From the NCBI GenBank assembly GCA_937863945.1, contig CALMIB010000045.1, positions 1-6,365 of the forward strand: DNA of 6,365 bases, written 5' to 3'. How positions within the stretch are numbered: position 1 is the stretch's first letter; each line of letters begins with the position of its first letter. This DNA comes from an uncultured Longilinea sp. Lineage in GTDB: Bacteria; Chloroflexota; Anaerolineae; Anaerolineales; Anaerolineaceae. Under the pieces are notes generated by a model. The model did not search any database. It saw only the letters and a program-made list of their open reading frames with translations, and was not told the DNA's origin. Below, one piece after another: positions 1 to 5,017 of the stretch. The position numbers were made by a program, and so were the translations under genes.

Positions 1-458
1 ATGCGCGTAATGCAGAAGGTGCAATGGTTATCGCAGCCGTCCTGGACCTTCACGAATCCACGGGTGCGCATGTGCAACCCCGGCTGCGGTTCCCGCGCCA
101 GCGGTTCAAGGTCAAAGACCGCTTCCGGCCGGTTTAAAACCGCTGAAACCAGCCCGTCTTTCTGAGGGTTGGCAACCACCCGCTTCACGCCGGGCAGCAT
201 CGAGGCGGCCTGCGGTTCCAACGTGGACCAGCAACCGGTGACCACAATTTCGGCATCGCCGGCGCGCGCCGCCTGGCGAATTTTCTGGCGCGAATCGGAG
301 GCGGCCTGAGAGGTCACCGTGCAGGTGTTCACTACCACCACATCCGCTTCCCCGGCCGAATCCACAATCACATGCCCGGCCTGGCGGAACTGGCCGGCGA
401 ATTTTTCTATTTCGCTCTGGTTGAGACGGCATCCGATCGAATCGAGGTAAACTTTCAT
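1..458 (-). CDS. mtaB: MtaB/MiaB-family tRNA methylthiotransferase, N-terminal part (cut by window edge)
   Basis: This is the first 152 codons of a radical-SAM methylthiotransferase, which adds a methylthio group to a modified adenosine at position 37 of tRNA in the cytoplasm. The N-terminal UPF0004 domain shows its three cluster-binding cysteines: C10 in GCRLNQSE, C46 in NTCTVT and C76 in TGCW. The radical-SAM CxxxCxxC motif follows at residues 142-149 (GCDNHCTFC), just before the cut. The GCRLNQSE form favours MtaB (t6A to ms2t6A) over MiaB, which usually has GCQMN, or RimO. The rest of the radical-SAM domain and the TRAM domain would lie left of the window. The ATG at 458 gives the family's usual MKVYLDSIGC start; no good Shine-Dalgarno precedes it. 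The gene lies 47 bases downstream of the lipoprotein gene in the same direction, so it may be the last gene of that operon. The family is certain; the MtaB assignment is likely. Confidence 0.9.
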   Translation of the reverse strand, partial: MKVYLDSIGCRLNQSEIEKFAGQFRQAGHVIVDSAGEADVVVVNTCTVTSQAASDSRQKIRQAARAGDAEIVVTGCWSTLEPQAASMLPGVKRVVANPQKDGLVSAVLNRPEAVFDLEPLAREPQPGLHMRTRGFVKVQDGCDNHCTFCITR

Positions 459-505
459 ACCCCGTTATTTTAACCGATAAATGCACTCCGATTCAGAAAC
501 AATGC

Positions 506-1168
506 CTAGGGTTTGAGCACGGCGAAATTATCAAAGAGGATCTCGACGCCAGGCGTATCATACGCACCCGCAATCACGCCCACGTCACCTGAAGAAAAAT
601 CTGAATCCGTGACCTCAAAAAGCTGGATGCCATTCACGTGAAAGGTAAGAATTGTGCCCGTGCAGACGGCCTGCAAGCGGTTCCGGTCGCTGCCGCGGCG
701 GACGGCTTCGGTAAACTGCAGCGAGTCGCCGCTGAGCACCTGGTATGCCCCGTCTTTCACTTTGATGATGCCGGCATAGCCATCGCTGCTGATCACAAAA
801 GCATAAAAATTATCCTGATCCTGGTAACGGCAGATCAATCCGTAATCATTATCATCCGGCCCGTCGCCTTTTTTAACATCCGATTCGATGTGAACGTCTT
901 CATAATTCTTACCGGCCACCGACCAGTAGTCGAATTGAGCCTGGTTGACAAAAATGCGCAGCGCGCCATTGGAATAATCAATGGATGAGCCGTCTTCACC
1001 CATCCACACTTTCCAGCCGCTCAACGGGTCGGTGAAATTGTCCACCAGCAGCACGCGGTCCGAATTCTCCCCGCCCAGGAGCTGAGTCAGGGTGTCGTTA
1101 AGGGAACAGGCCGATAGAGATATCAGCGTCAATGCCAGCACCAGGGTGATGACTGCCAATCGCCTCAT
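506..1168 (-). CDS. Lipoprotein with concanavalin-like (LamG/DUF1080-type) beta-sandwich domain
   Basis: A 220-residue exported lipoprotein. Residues 1-20 form a signal peptide (MRRL followed by a hydrophobic stretch) ending in the lipobox LSAC, so C21 should be lipidated and hold the protein to the outer face of the membrane. Residues 41-218 resemble the concanavalin-like folds found in LamG and DUF1080 proteins. They open with DNFTDPLSGW (43-52), contain the central strand pair GLICRYQDQDNFYAFVIS (110-127), and end with a strand motif, GVEILFDNFAVL (207-218). Such domains often bind carbohydrate or sit beside enzymes, but no catalytic residues can be assigned. The start ATG has a strong GGAGGAT ribosome site at 1174-1181. 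The gene follows the TPR gene by only 20 bases, so the two are probably co-transcribed and may work together at the cell surface. The specific ligand is unknown. Confidence 0.85.
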   Translation of the reverse strand: MRRLAVITLVLALTLISLSACSLNDTLTQLLGGENSDRVLLVDNFTDPLSGWKVWMGEDGSSIDYSNGALRIFVNQAQFDYWSVAGKNYEDVHIESDVKKGDGPDDNDYGLICRYQDQDNFYAFVISSDGYAGIIKVKDGAYQVLSGDSLQFTEAVRRGSDRNRLQAVCTGTILTFHVNGIQLFEVTDSDFSSGDVGVIAGAYDTPGVEILFDNFAVLKP

Positions 1169-1173
1169 GCGCG

Positions 1174-1181
1174 ATCCTCCG
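1174..1181 (-). promoter_or_regulatory. Strong ribosome binding site of the lipoprotein gene
   Basis: Read on the minus strand, GGAGGAT lies about five bases before the ATG at 1168. It fixes that start. It also contrasts with the TPR gene upstream, which has no visible ribosome site, so translation of the lipoprotein may be stronger or independent. Confidence 0.75.
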
Positions 1182-1188
1182 GTATCGA

Positions 1189-2616
1189 TTACGGTTTCGG
1201 ATAATGCTGCTGGATGAGCCTTTCAGCCAGTTTGCCCACGGCGGTTTCAGGGGATGACCGCGCAGCCTGGTCAAGGTAGGGGCGGGCGGATGTCAGATCG
1301 CCGCCGGCCAGGAAAACCTGGCCCATGTGCAGGTTTGCGTCCGCGTTGGCCGCATCCAGTTGAAGCGATTGTTGCAAGAAACGTTCCGCGCTGGCCAGAT
1401 CGCCCTGTGTAAATAACAATGCGCCCATCACATCCAGCGCGGCGGCATCTTTGGGCGCCAGCATCACCGCCTGGCGGGCTGCCGGCAGGCCTACCGTGGC
1501 CGGCTCGATGTCGTAATTGAGGCTGAAGCGCGCCAGCTCGATCCAACTCTGCGCGTTTTTAGGCTCCACCTCGGTGGCGCGGACGAAATGCGGCAAAGCG
1601 TCCTGCAGGTTGTTCAAATCGCAGAGCGCGCGGCCCAGCTCGATTTGCCAGTAAGCCACTTCCGGTTCGCGGGCCGCCGCTGCGTGCAGGTACACGAGGC
1701 CCACTTCCGGCCGGCCCTGGCGCCGCCAGTACAGCGCGGCCAGCGCCTGCACGGTGGTAGAGTCCGGATCCAACGCCAATGCCCGTTCCAACTCCACGGC
1801 AGCGGGCTTCCCCAGCGCCTGGCGAACCTCAGCCAGGAAGGCCCAACCCTCCGCCAGTTCCGGTTGCAGCGCCACCGCCTGCTCAAAAGCCGCTTCCGCG
1901 GCATGCCATTCATGCAGCGAAACCATCGCGCGGCCGATCTGGAATGCCCGCAGGCTCGGGGACTCCTCCTGCGAAGCCGCATCCAGCGCATCCAGCAGGA
2001 TGGTTGCCGCGTTTTGATATTCCTCCGCGGCGGCCGCCTGCTCCAGCAGCAGCACAGCCTGGGCTGGTTGCCCGACCGCGAGGGCTACGCCGTTGAGGTA
2101 TTGCACGCGCGCGTTTCGCGGGTCGGCGATCAGCCAGGCGTTCAGAACCGTCTGACGGTCTTCAGCATCCCCCGCCTCACCGATCATTTGATAGGATTTT
2201 TCAAAATCCGTGGTGGACAGTTGGCCCGAATTCGCCGCGAAAAGCAGGGTTCTCTTCGCCTGATCATATTGCTCATTTTCGATATATAGATCTGCCAGAT
2301 TCATAAACCCACTGCCACTTAAACCGGTTTGCTGGTTGCCCTTTTCGTACGCAGCCAGCGCAGCTTCCACGTTCCCGGCTTGCAGTTCAAGCGATCCAAT
2401 TTGCTCGTACAAATCCACCCGCCAGGGCTGCTTTTTCAGCACGCGCTCCAGCGCGGCAGCCGCCTCGGCGGGCTGATTGCGCGCCTGGGCCAGGCGGGCC
2501 TGTTGCAAATCCAGCGCTATCTGCCCCTGTCCCGGCTGCATGACCCATACGGTTGCCATGATCACCACGGGCGTGAGCAGGAAAAGGAGCAACGCGGACA
2601 AACGTTTGACACGCAT
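1189..2616 (-). CDS. Membrane-anchored tetratricopeptide-repeat protein
   Basis: A 475-residue protein with a short basic N-terminus (MRVKR), one hydrophobic segment at about residues 7-26, and then repeats to the end. It is likely an N-terminally anchored protein whose repeats face outward, though a cleaved signal peptide cannot be excluded. Helical pairs of TPR type are clear at about 33-66, 67-100, 222-255, 256-288, 320-354, 391-424 and 425-458, with degenerate copies between them. Typical patterns are EAAAALERVLKKQP, AEAAFEQAVALQPELAEGW and DLASAERFLQQSLQLDAANADA. TPR arrays form protein-binding superhelices; no enzymatic domain is visible, so the partner is unknown. The downstream lipoprotein gene starts 20 bases after the stop and is an obvious candidate. 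The ATG at 2616 is the only ATG, GTG or TTG start between the upstream in-frame stop and the hydrophobic segment. It lies six bases after a perfect TATAAT. Confidence 0.88.
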   Translation of the reverse strand: MRVKRLSALLLFLLTPVVIMATVWVMQPGQGQIALDLQQARLAQARNQPAEAAAALERVLKKQPWRVDLYEQIGSLELQAGNVEAALAAYEKGNQQTGLSGSGFMNLADLYIENEQYDQAKRTLLFAANSGQLSTTDFEKSYQMIGEAGDAEDRQTVLNAWLIADPRNARVQYLNGVALAVGQPAQAVLLLEQAAAAEEYQNAATILLDALDAASQEESPSLRAFQIGRAMVSLHEWHAAEAAFEQAVALQPELAEGWAFLAEVRQALGKPAAVELERALALDPDSTTVQALAALYWRRQGRPEVGLVYLHAAAAREPEVAYWQIELGRALCDLNNLQDALPHFVRATEVEPKNAQSWIELARFSLNYDIEPATVGLPAARQAVMLAPKDAAALDVMGALLFTQGDLASAERFLQQSLQLDAANADANLHMGQVFLAGGDLTSARPYLDQAARSSPETAVGKLAERLIQQHYPKP

Positions 2617-2622
2617 GAGCCT

Positions 2623-2628
2623 ATTATA
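2623..2628 (-). promoter_or_regulatory. -10 box TATAAT in front of the TPR gene, suggesting a leaderless transcript
   Basis: A perfect TATAAT on the minus strand ends six bases before the ATG at 2616. Transcription would normally begin about seven bases past the box, which is at or within the start codon. No Shine-Dalgarno sequence lies between. The -35 position (about 2646-2651 read in reverse, TGTGAT) matches the consensus poorly, so promoter identity rests on the -10 box. Confidence 0.5.
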
Positions 2629-2668
2629 AAACAGCCAAAGCCAGAATCACATAATGACTATGCGAATA

Positions 2669-2678
2669 TTTTATAAAA
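2669..2678. promoter_or_regulatory. AT-rich palindrome, possible UP element or operator
   Basis: TTTTATAAAA is a perfect 10-base palindrome inside an AT-only tract (about 2665-2681) in otherwise GC-rich DNA. It lies 13 bases upstream of the cold-shock gene's -35 box, near where an UP element contacts the alpha subunit of RNA polymerase, and behind the divergent TPR promoter. The sequence cannot tell whether it is an UP element, a repressor site or simply promoter-region AT richness. Confidence 0.3.
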
Positions 2679-2691
2679 ATACCGGCTCATC

Positions 2692-2720
2692 TTGACATCC
2701 CCATCGCGTTATGATAATCT
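2692..2720 (+). promoter_or_regulatory. Promoter of the cold-shock protein gene
   Basis: A consensus TTGACA sits at 2692-2697. Two overlapping -10 candidates follow: GATAAT at 2713-2718 (15-base spacer, five of six matches) and TAATCT at 2715-2720 (17-base spacer, keeping the key T, A and final T). Both predict a transcription start near 2725-2727 and a leader of about 105 bases before the ATG at 2833. Confidence 0.6.
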
Positions 2721-2723
2721 TCT

Positions 2724-2802
2724 GCCTGTCGGATGGACGCTTTGTTACGCCCCCAGAACTCGCTCTACAAATCTAACCGGGCGAACAGGCGTCTTATTTT
2801 TT
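2724..2802 (+). promoter_or_regulatory. Structured leader of the cold-shock gene with terminator-like hairpin
   Basis: Segment 2736-2752 pairs with 2779-2793 as an imperfect stem. GACGC (2736-2740) pairs with GCGTC (2789-2793), TGTT (2743-2746) with AACA (2784-2787), and CGCCC (2748-2752) with GGGCG (2779-2783). There is a bulged A at 2747, a small internal loop, and a 26-base apical loop. The run TTATTTTTT follows at once (2794-2802). A competing segment, GCCTGT at 2724-2729, is perfectly complementary to ACAGGC at 2785-2790 in the 3' arm, so the two pairings exclude each other. The arrangement resembles an attenuator. Cold-shock mRNAs in other bacteria carry long structured leaders, but this specific structure is my reading, not a known family. 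The predicted start of transcription is close to 2724, so the competing segment may be only partly transcribed. Confidence 0.45.
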
Positions 2803-2818
2803 CAATCACTTTTCAGAT

Positions 2819-2822
2819 GGAG
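2819..2822 (+). promoter_or_regulatory. Ribosome binding site deciding the cold-shock protein start
   Basis: GGAG lies ten bases before the ATG at 2833. That spacing is slightly long but usable. A closer AAGG at 2829-2832 directly abuts the ATG and is too near to serve. The site supports a start at 2833 rather than any start in the open frame that continues upstream through the promoter. Confidence 0.5.
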
Positions 2823-2832
2823 TAGTGCAAGG

Positions 2833-3048
2833 ATGTCAGAACGTTTCGTTGGGACCGTTAAGTGGTTCAACCCCGCCAAGGGGTATGGTTTCATTGGCCG
2901 CGAAGACGGCGAGGATGTGTTTGTTCATTTTTCCGCCATCGAGATGCAGGGCTATCGTCAACTTAAGGAAGGCCAAAAGGTCGAATTCTCGGTAGAGAAA
3001 GGTCCCAAGGGTCTGCAGGCTGCGAACGTAACACCCGTCGAAGAGTAG
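2833..3048 (+). CDS. csp: Cold-shock domain protein, CspA family
   Basis: A 71-residue single-domain protein, the usual size for the bacterial CspA family. These small cytoplasmic proteins bind single-stranded RNA and DNA and act as RNA chaperones that melt secondary structure. Both nucleic-acid-binding motifs are intact: RNP1 as KGYGFI (16-21) and RNP2 as VFVHF (29-33). The aromatic residues of the binding face are present in KWFNPAKGYGF. The N-terminal MSERFVGTVKWFN and C-terminal KGLQAANVTPVE are typical. The reading frame is open upstream to 2692, but that stretch is promoter and leader. The gene stands alone on this strand, with its own promoter, a long structured leader and a hairpin 20 bases after the stop. 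That layout suggests autonomous control, and control at the mRNA level is likely. Whether it is cold-induced or constitutive cannot be read from the sequence. Confidence 0.95.
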   Translation: MSERFVGTVKWFNPAKGYGFIGREDGEDVFVHFSAIEMQGYRQLKEGQKVEFSVEKGPKGLQAANVTPVEE

Positions 3049-3068
3049 TTCCGCTCAAAAGCACATTT

Positions 3069-3099
3069 CAATCGAGCCGCCCCTAAAGCGGCTCGATTG
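3069..3099. terminator. Bidirectional hairpin terminator between convergent genes
   Basis: CAATCGAGCCGC (3069-3080) and GCGGCTCGATTG (3088-3099) form a perfect 12-bp inverted repeat around a 7-base loop. It lies 20 bases after the cold-shock stop and 3 bases after the stop of the opposing DUF218 gene. On the plus strand it is followed by TATTTAA, and on the minus strand by AAATGTGCTTTT. Both T-runs are weak, so Rho-independent termination is likely but perhaps incomplete. One element appears to serve both transcripts. Confidence 0.65.
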
Positions 3100-3102
3100 T
3101 AT

Positions 3103-3735
3103 TTAATCGCCCGGGATGCCGGCCAGGGCGGCAGCTAACTTGGCGTATTCCAAGACCGTCGCCCGCCAGCCTGGCAGGCTGAACATCCAGGTAGAGGATT
3201 GATACCAATGACCCCGCACAGGCCGAACCAACACCTGCACGCCGCTGCCCGAAAATGCCGAGTCGAAGATCATCAACGTGCGGCGGGTATGGTAAGGATC
3301 GGTGACGACAAGCACGGAGCGCACCCCCTGCCGGTCGCAAAAGGCCAGCACGGCCGCAGCTTCGTCCACCGTGCTGGCCGAGCGCCCCATCGTCGTCGCA
3401 ATTGCGCCCTCAGGAACGCCGGCAGCCTGCGCCTGACGTTGCAGCAATGTGCTGGCGCGCGGCCCGCCGCCTTCGGGTATGGCACCTGTTTCGGTGATCA
3501 ACAGGCGGTTGGCCGTGCCGGATTTATACAGCCGGACAGCTTCCTCCAGCCGGGTCTCATGCCCACCGCTCAATAACACAATCACATCCACCGGCTGAGT
3601 GCGATCACCCACCACCAGGAAGGCTCCGGCCGCCCAAAGTACAAGATACGCAAGTACAAGCAGCACCAGCAGCAGCCAGGGCGCTTTACGTCTTTTTACC
3701 CGCGGCAGCTCAATGCGAGCCGAAGGGATCGCCAT
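3103..3735 (-). CDS. DUF218/YdcF-like (SanA/ElyC superfamily) membrane-anchored protein
   Basis: A 210-residue protein with a basic N-terminal stretch (VKRRK, 13-17), one membrane helix at about 20-42, and a DUF218 domain from about 50 to 205. The family's core motifs are visible: DVIVLLSGG (50-58), the acidic SASTVDEA segment (119-126), and VLVVTDPYHTRRT (141-153), followed by PVRGHWYQSSTWM near residues 172-184. Relatives include SanA and ElyC, which are linked to envelope integrity and peptidoglycan or polysaccharide precursors. The biochemical activity of most members is unknown, so no reaction is assigned. Positive-inside charge places the domain outside the cytoplasm. The ATG at 3735 lies inside the end of the PLP-enzyme gene, overlapping it by 26 bases, so the two are translationally linked in one operon. 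A weak AGGTGG about 12 bases upstream may be the ribosome site. The gene ends at a shared hairpin. Confidence 0.85.
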   Translation of the reverse strand: MAIPSARIELPRVKRRKAPWLLLVLLVLAYLVLWAAGAFLVVGDRTQPVDVIVLLSGGHETRLEEAVRLYKSGTANRLLITETGAIPEGGGPRASTLLQRQAQAAGVPEGAIATTMGRSASTVDEAAAVLAFCDRQGVRSVLVVTDPYHTRRTLMIFDSAFSGSGVQVLVRPVRGHWYQSSTWMFSLPGWRATVLEYAKLAAALAGIPGD

Positions 3736-4912
3736 GCGAGCCTGTGTCCACCTTTTTCACCGGCATTTGCAGCGCGTTCTCCATGCGCAGCAGCGCTTCT
3801 TCCAACATGGAGCGCGGGCAGCCATAATTCAGGCGCACGAAGCCCTCTCCCCCGCTGCCAAAGGCTTTGCCGTCGTTGACGGCGACCCTGGCGTTTTGGA
3901 GGAAGAATTCATACGGGTTGCCATCAATGCCCGCCTCGCGACAGTCCAGCCACGCCAGGTAGGTGCCTTCCGGTTTGGCCATGCGCACGCCGGGCAGGCG
4001 CTGGCGGACAAAATCGAACAGGAAATCGCGGTTGCCCTGCAGGTAGACCATCAGGTCATCCAACCACTCCTGTCCATGCTGGTAAGCTGCCTGACCGGCG
4101 ACCAGGCCCATCAGGTTCACCCAGCCGCCCATGCCCTCGGAAGCTTTCTGCAGCCGCTGGCGCAGTTCGGGGTTTTGAACAACCGCAAACGAACATTGCA
4201 ATCCGGGGATGTTGAAAGTCTTGCTGGGCGCCATCAGGGTGATGCTGTTTTGGGCAATCTCGGGCTGCAGCGATGCGATGGGAAGGTGGCGGTGCCCGGA
4301 ATAGATCAGGTCACAATGGATTTCATCCGAGCAGATCAATATCTTGCGGCGCAGGCAAATTTCAGCCAGGCGTTCCAATTCGCCGGCGGTGTACACCCGC
4401 CCCACCGGGTTGTGCGGATTGCACAGCATGAAAAGCCTGGTCTGGTCCGTGATGGCCGCTTCAAAGGCGTCAAAATCGATGCTGTACTGTCCATCTGGCG
4501 CGCGCACCAGGGCAACATCAATTCGTTGCATGCCCGCGTTTTTTGGCGCGGTCAGGAAGGGCGGGTAAATGGGCGTTTGCACCAGCGCCTCACCGCCGTT
4601 TTCGCGGAAAAGGTGCGAAACGATGTTCAAACCGGTCACGATGCCCGGAAGGAAAACCAGATCGTCGGGATCGATCTGCCAGCCGTACAAATTGGCCAGC
4701 CGGTCCACCAGGACGGCTTTAAAGCGGCTGTCCTCGTAGGGATAGCCAAATACACCGCGCTCCACCTCCTGCTTCAATGCGTCAATCACGCCGTCCGGCG
4801 AGCGGAAATCCATGTCAGCCACCCACATGGGCAACACGTCCGGCCCGTACAAATGCCACTTCACGCTCAGGCTGTCTTTTCTGTCTGGGAGAACATCAAA
4901 ACGAGGGTCCAT
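3710..4912 (-). CDS. patB: PatB/MalY-type PLP-dependent C-S lyase / class I/II aminotransferase
   Basis: A 400-residue fold-type I PLP enzyme, close to the usual PatB/MalY length. Members cleave the C-S bond of cystathionine or cysteine conjugates (cystathionine beta-lyase activity), and some act as aminotransferases. Visible landmarks are DRKDSLSVKW (10-19), VADMDF (31-36), GYPYED (56-61), CNPHNPVGRVYT (164-175), SDEIHCD (195-201) with the cofactor-contacting Asp196, APSKTFNIPGL (228-238) with the PLP-binding Lys231, and FVRLNYGCPRS (358-368) with the carboxylate-binding Arg360. The SDEIHCDLIY and SKTFNIPGL forms are characteristic of PatB/MalY rather than general AspC. I chose the ATG at 4912 because AGAGGAG stands just before it and the protein then matches the PatB start. 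The ATG at 4957 overlaps the -10 box. The gene is first in an operon with the DUF218 gene. The exact substrate is inferred. Confidence 0.88.
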   Translation of the reverse strand: MDPRFDVLPDRKDSLSVKWHLYGPDVLPMWVADMDFRSPDGVIDALKQEVERGVFGYPYEDSRFKAVLVDRLANLYGWQIDPDDLVFLPGIVTGLNIVSHLFRENGGEALVQTPIYPPFLTAPKNAGMQRIDVALVRAPDGQYSIDFDAFEAAITDQTRLFMLCNPHNPVGRVYTAGELERLAEICLRRKILICSDEIHCDLIYSGHRHLPIASLQPEIAQNSITLMAPSKTFNIPGLQCSFAVVQNPELRQRLQKASEGMGGWVNLMGLVAGQAAYQHGQEWLDDLMVYLQGNRDFLFDFVRQRLPGVRMAKPEGTYLAWLDCREAGIDGNPYEFFLQNARVAVNDGKAFGSGGEGFVRLNYGCPRSMLEEALLRMENALQMPVKKVDTGSHGDPFGSH

Positions 4913-4915
4913 AAT

Positions 4916-4922
4916 CTCCTCT
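4916..4922 (-). promoter_or_regulatory. Ribosome binding site deciding the PLP-enzyme start
   Basis: AGAGGAG on the minus strand ends three bases before the ATG at 4912. It selects that start over the in-frame ATGs at 4957 and 4942, which lie at or upstream of the predicted transcription start and have no ribosome site. Confidence 0.65.
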
Positions 4923-4940
4923 ATGAAACAATTTGGCTTC

Positions 4941-4946
4941 ATTATA
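4941..4946 (-). promoter_or_regulatory. -10 box for the PLP-enzyme/DUF218 operon
   Basis: A perfect TATAAT on the minus strand predicts transcription from about 4934, giving a leader of about 22 bases that contains the AGAGGAG site. Candidate -35 boxes are weak: TTGAGC at 4962-4967 with a 15-base spacer, or TTTTGA at 4964-4969 with a 17-base spacer. Confidence 0.5.
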
Positions 4947-4978
4947 CTTGCATTCAAAGCGGCTCAAAAACGCATTGC

Positions 4979-4987
4979 TGGTATACT
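4979..4987 (+). promoter_or_regulatory. Extended -10 promoter for the methyltransferase-proC operon
   Basis: TGGTATACT is an extended -10 element (TG, one base, then a TATAAT-like hexamer). No -35 box is recognisable 17 bases upstream, as is common for this promoter type. The predicted transcription start is about 4994, leaving a leader of about 24 bases with AAGG at 5008-5011 six bases before the ATG. Confidence 0.5.
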
Positions 4988-5017
4988 CTATCCATATCTT
5001 GATTGAAAAGGTCGTCA

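Noticed and set aside
467..472. TAAAAT on the minus strand just before mtaB as a separate promoter
   Set aside because: The hexamer stands 8 bases before the ATG, but the -35 position (TGAATC) is a poor match. Co-transcription with the upstream genes explains the layout equally well.
638..988. A 116-codon plus-strand frame opposite the lipoprotein gene
   Set aside because: The minus strand has a signal peptide, lipobox, strong ribosome site and domain signature. The plus-strand frame has none of these.
1588..2289. A 233-codon plus-strand open frame opposite the TPR gene
   Set aside because: Antisense shadow of the TPR repeats: Arg/Gln-rich, no motif, no ribosome site, and the minus-strand TPR periodicity is clear.
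2692..2832. N-terminal extension of the cold-shock protein upstream of 2833
   Set aside because: The extension begins at the TTG of the -35 box and crosses the promoter and structured leader. The CspA-family start is MSERFVGTVKWFN at 2833.
4913..4957. 15-residue N-terminal extension of the PLP enzyme from the ATG at 4957
   Set aside because: Its codons overlap the TATAAT box, lie upstream of the likely transcription start, and do not resemble the family's N-terminus. A ribosome site precedes the ATG at 4912.
3599..5002. A 467-codon open frame on the plus strand opposite the PLP-enzyme and DUF218 genes
   Set aside because: The opposite strand encodes clear enzymes with intact motifs. The plus-strand product is His/Gln/Ala-rich with no recognisable domain, and it runs through the divergent promoter region. 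It is a GC-driven antisense frame.
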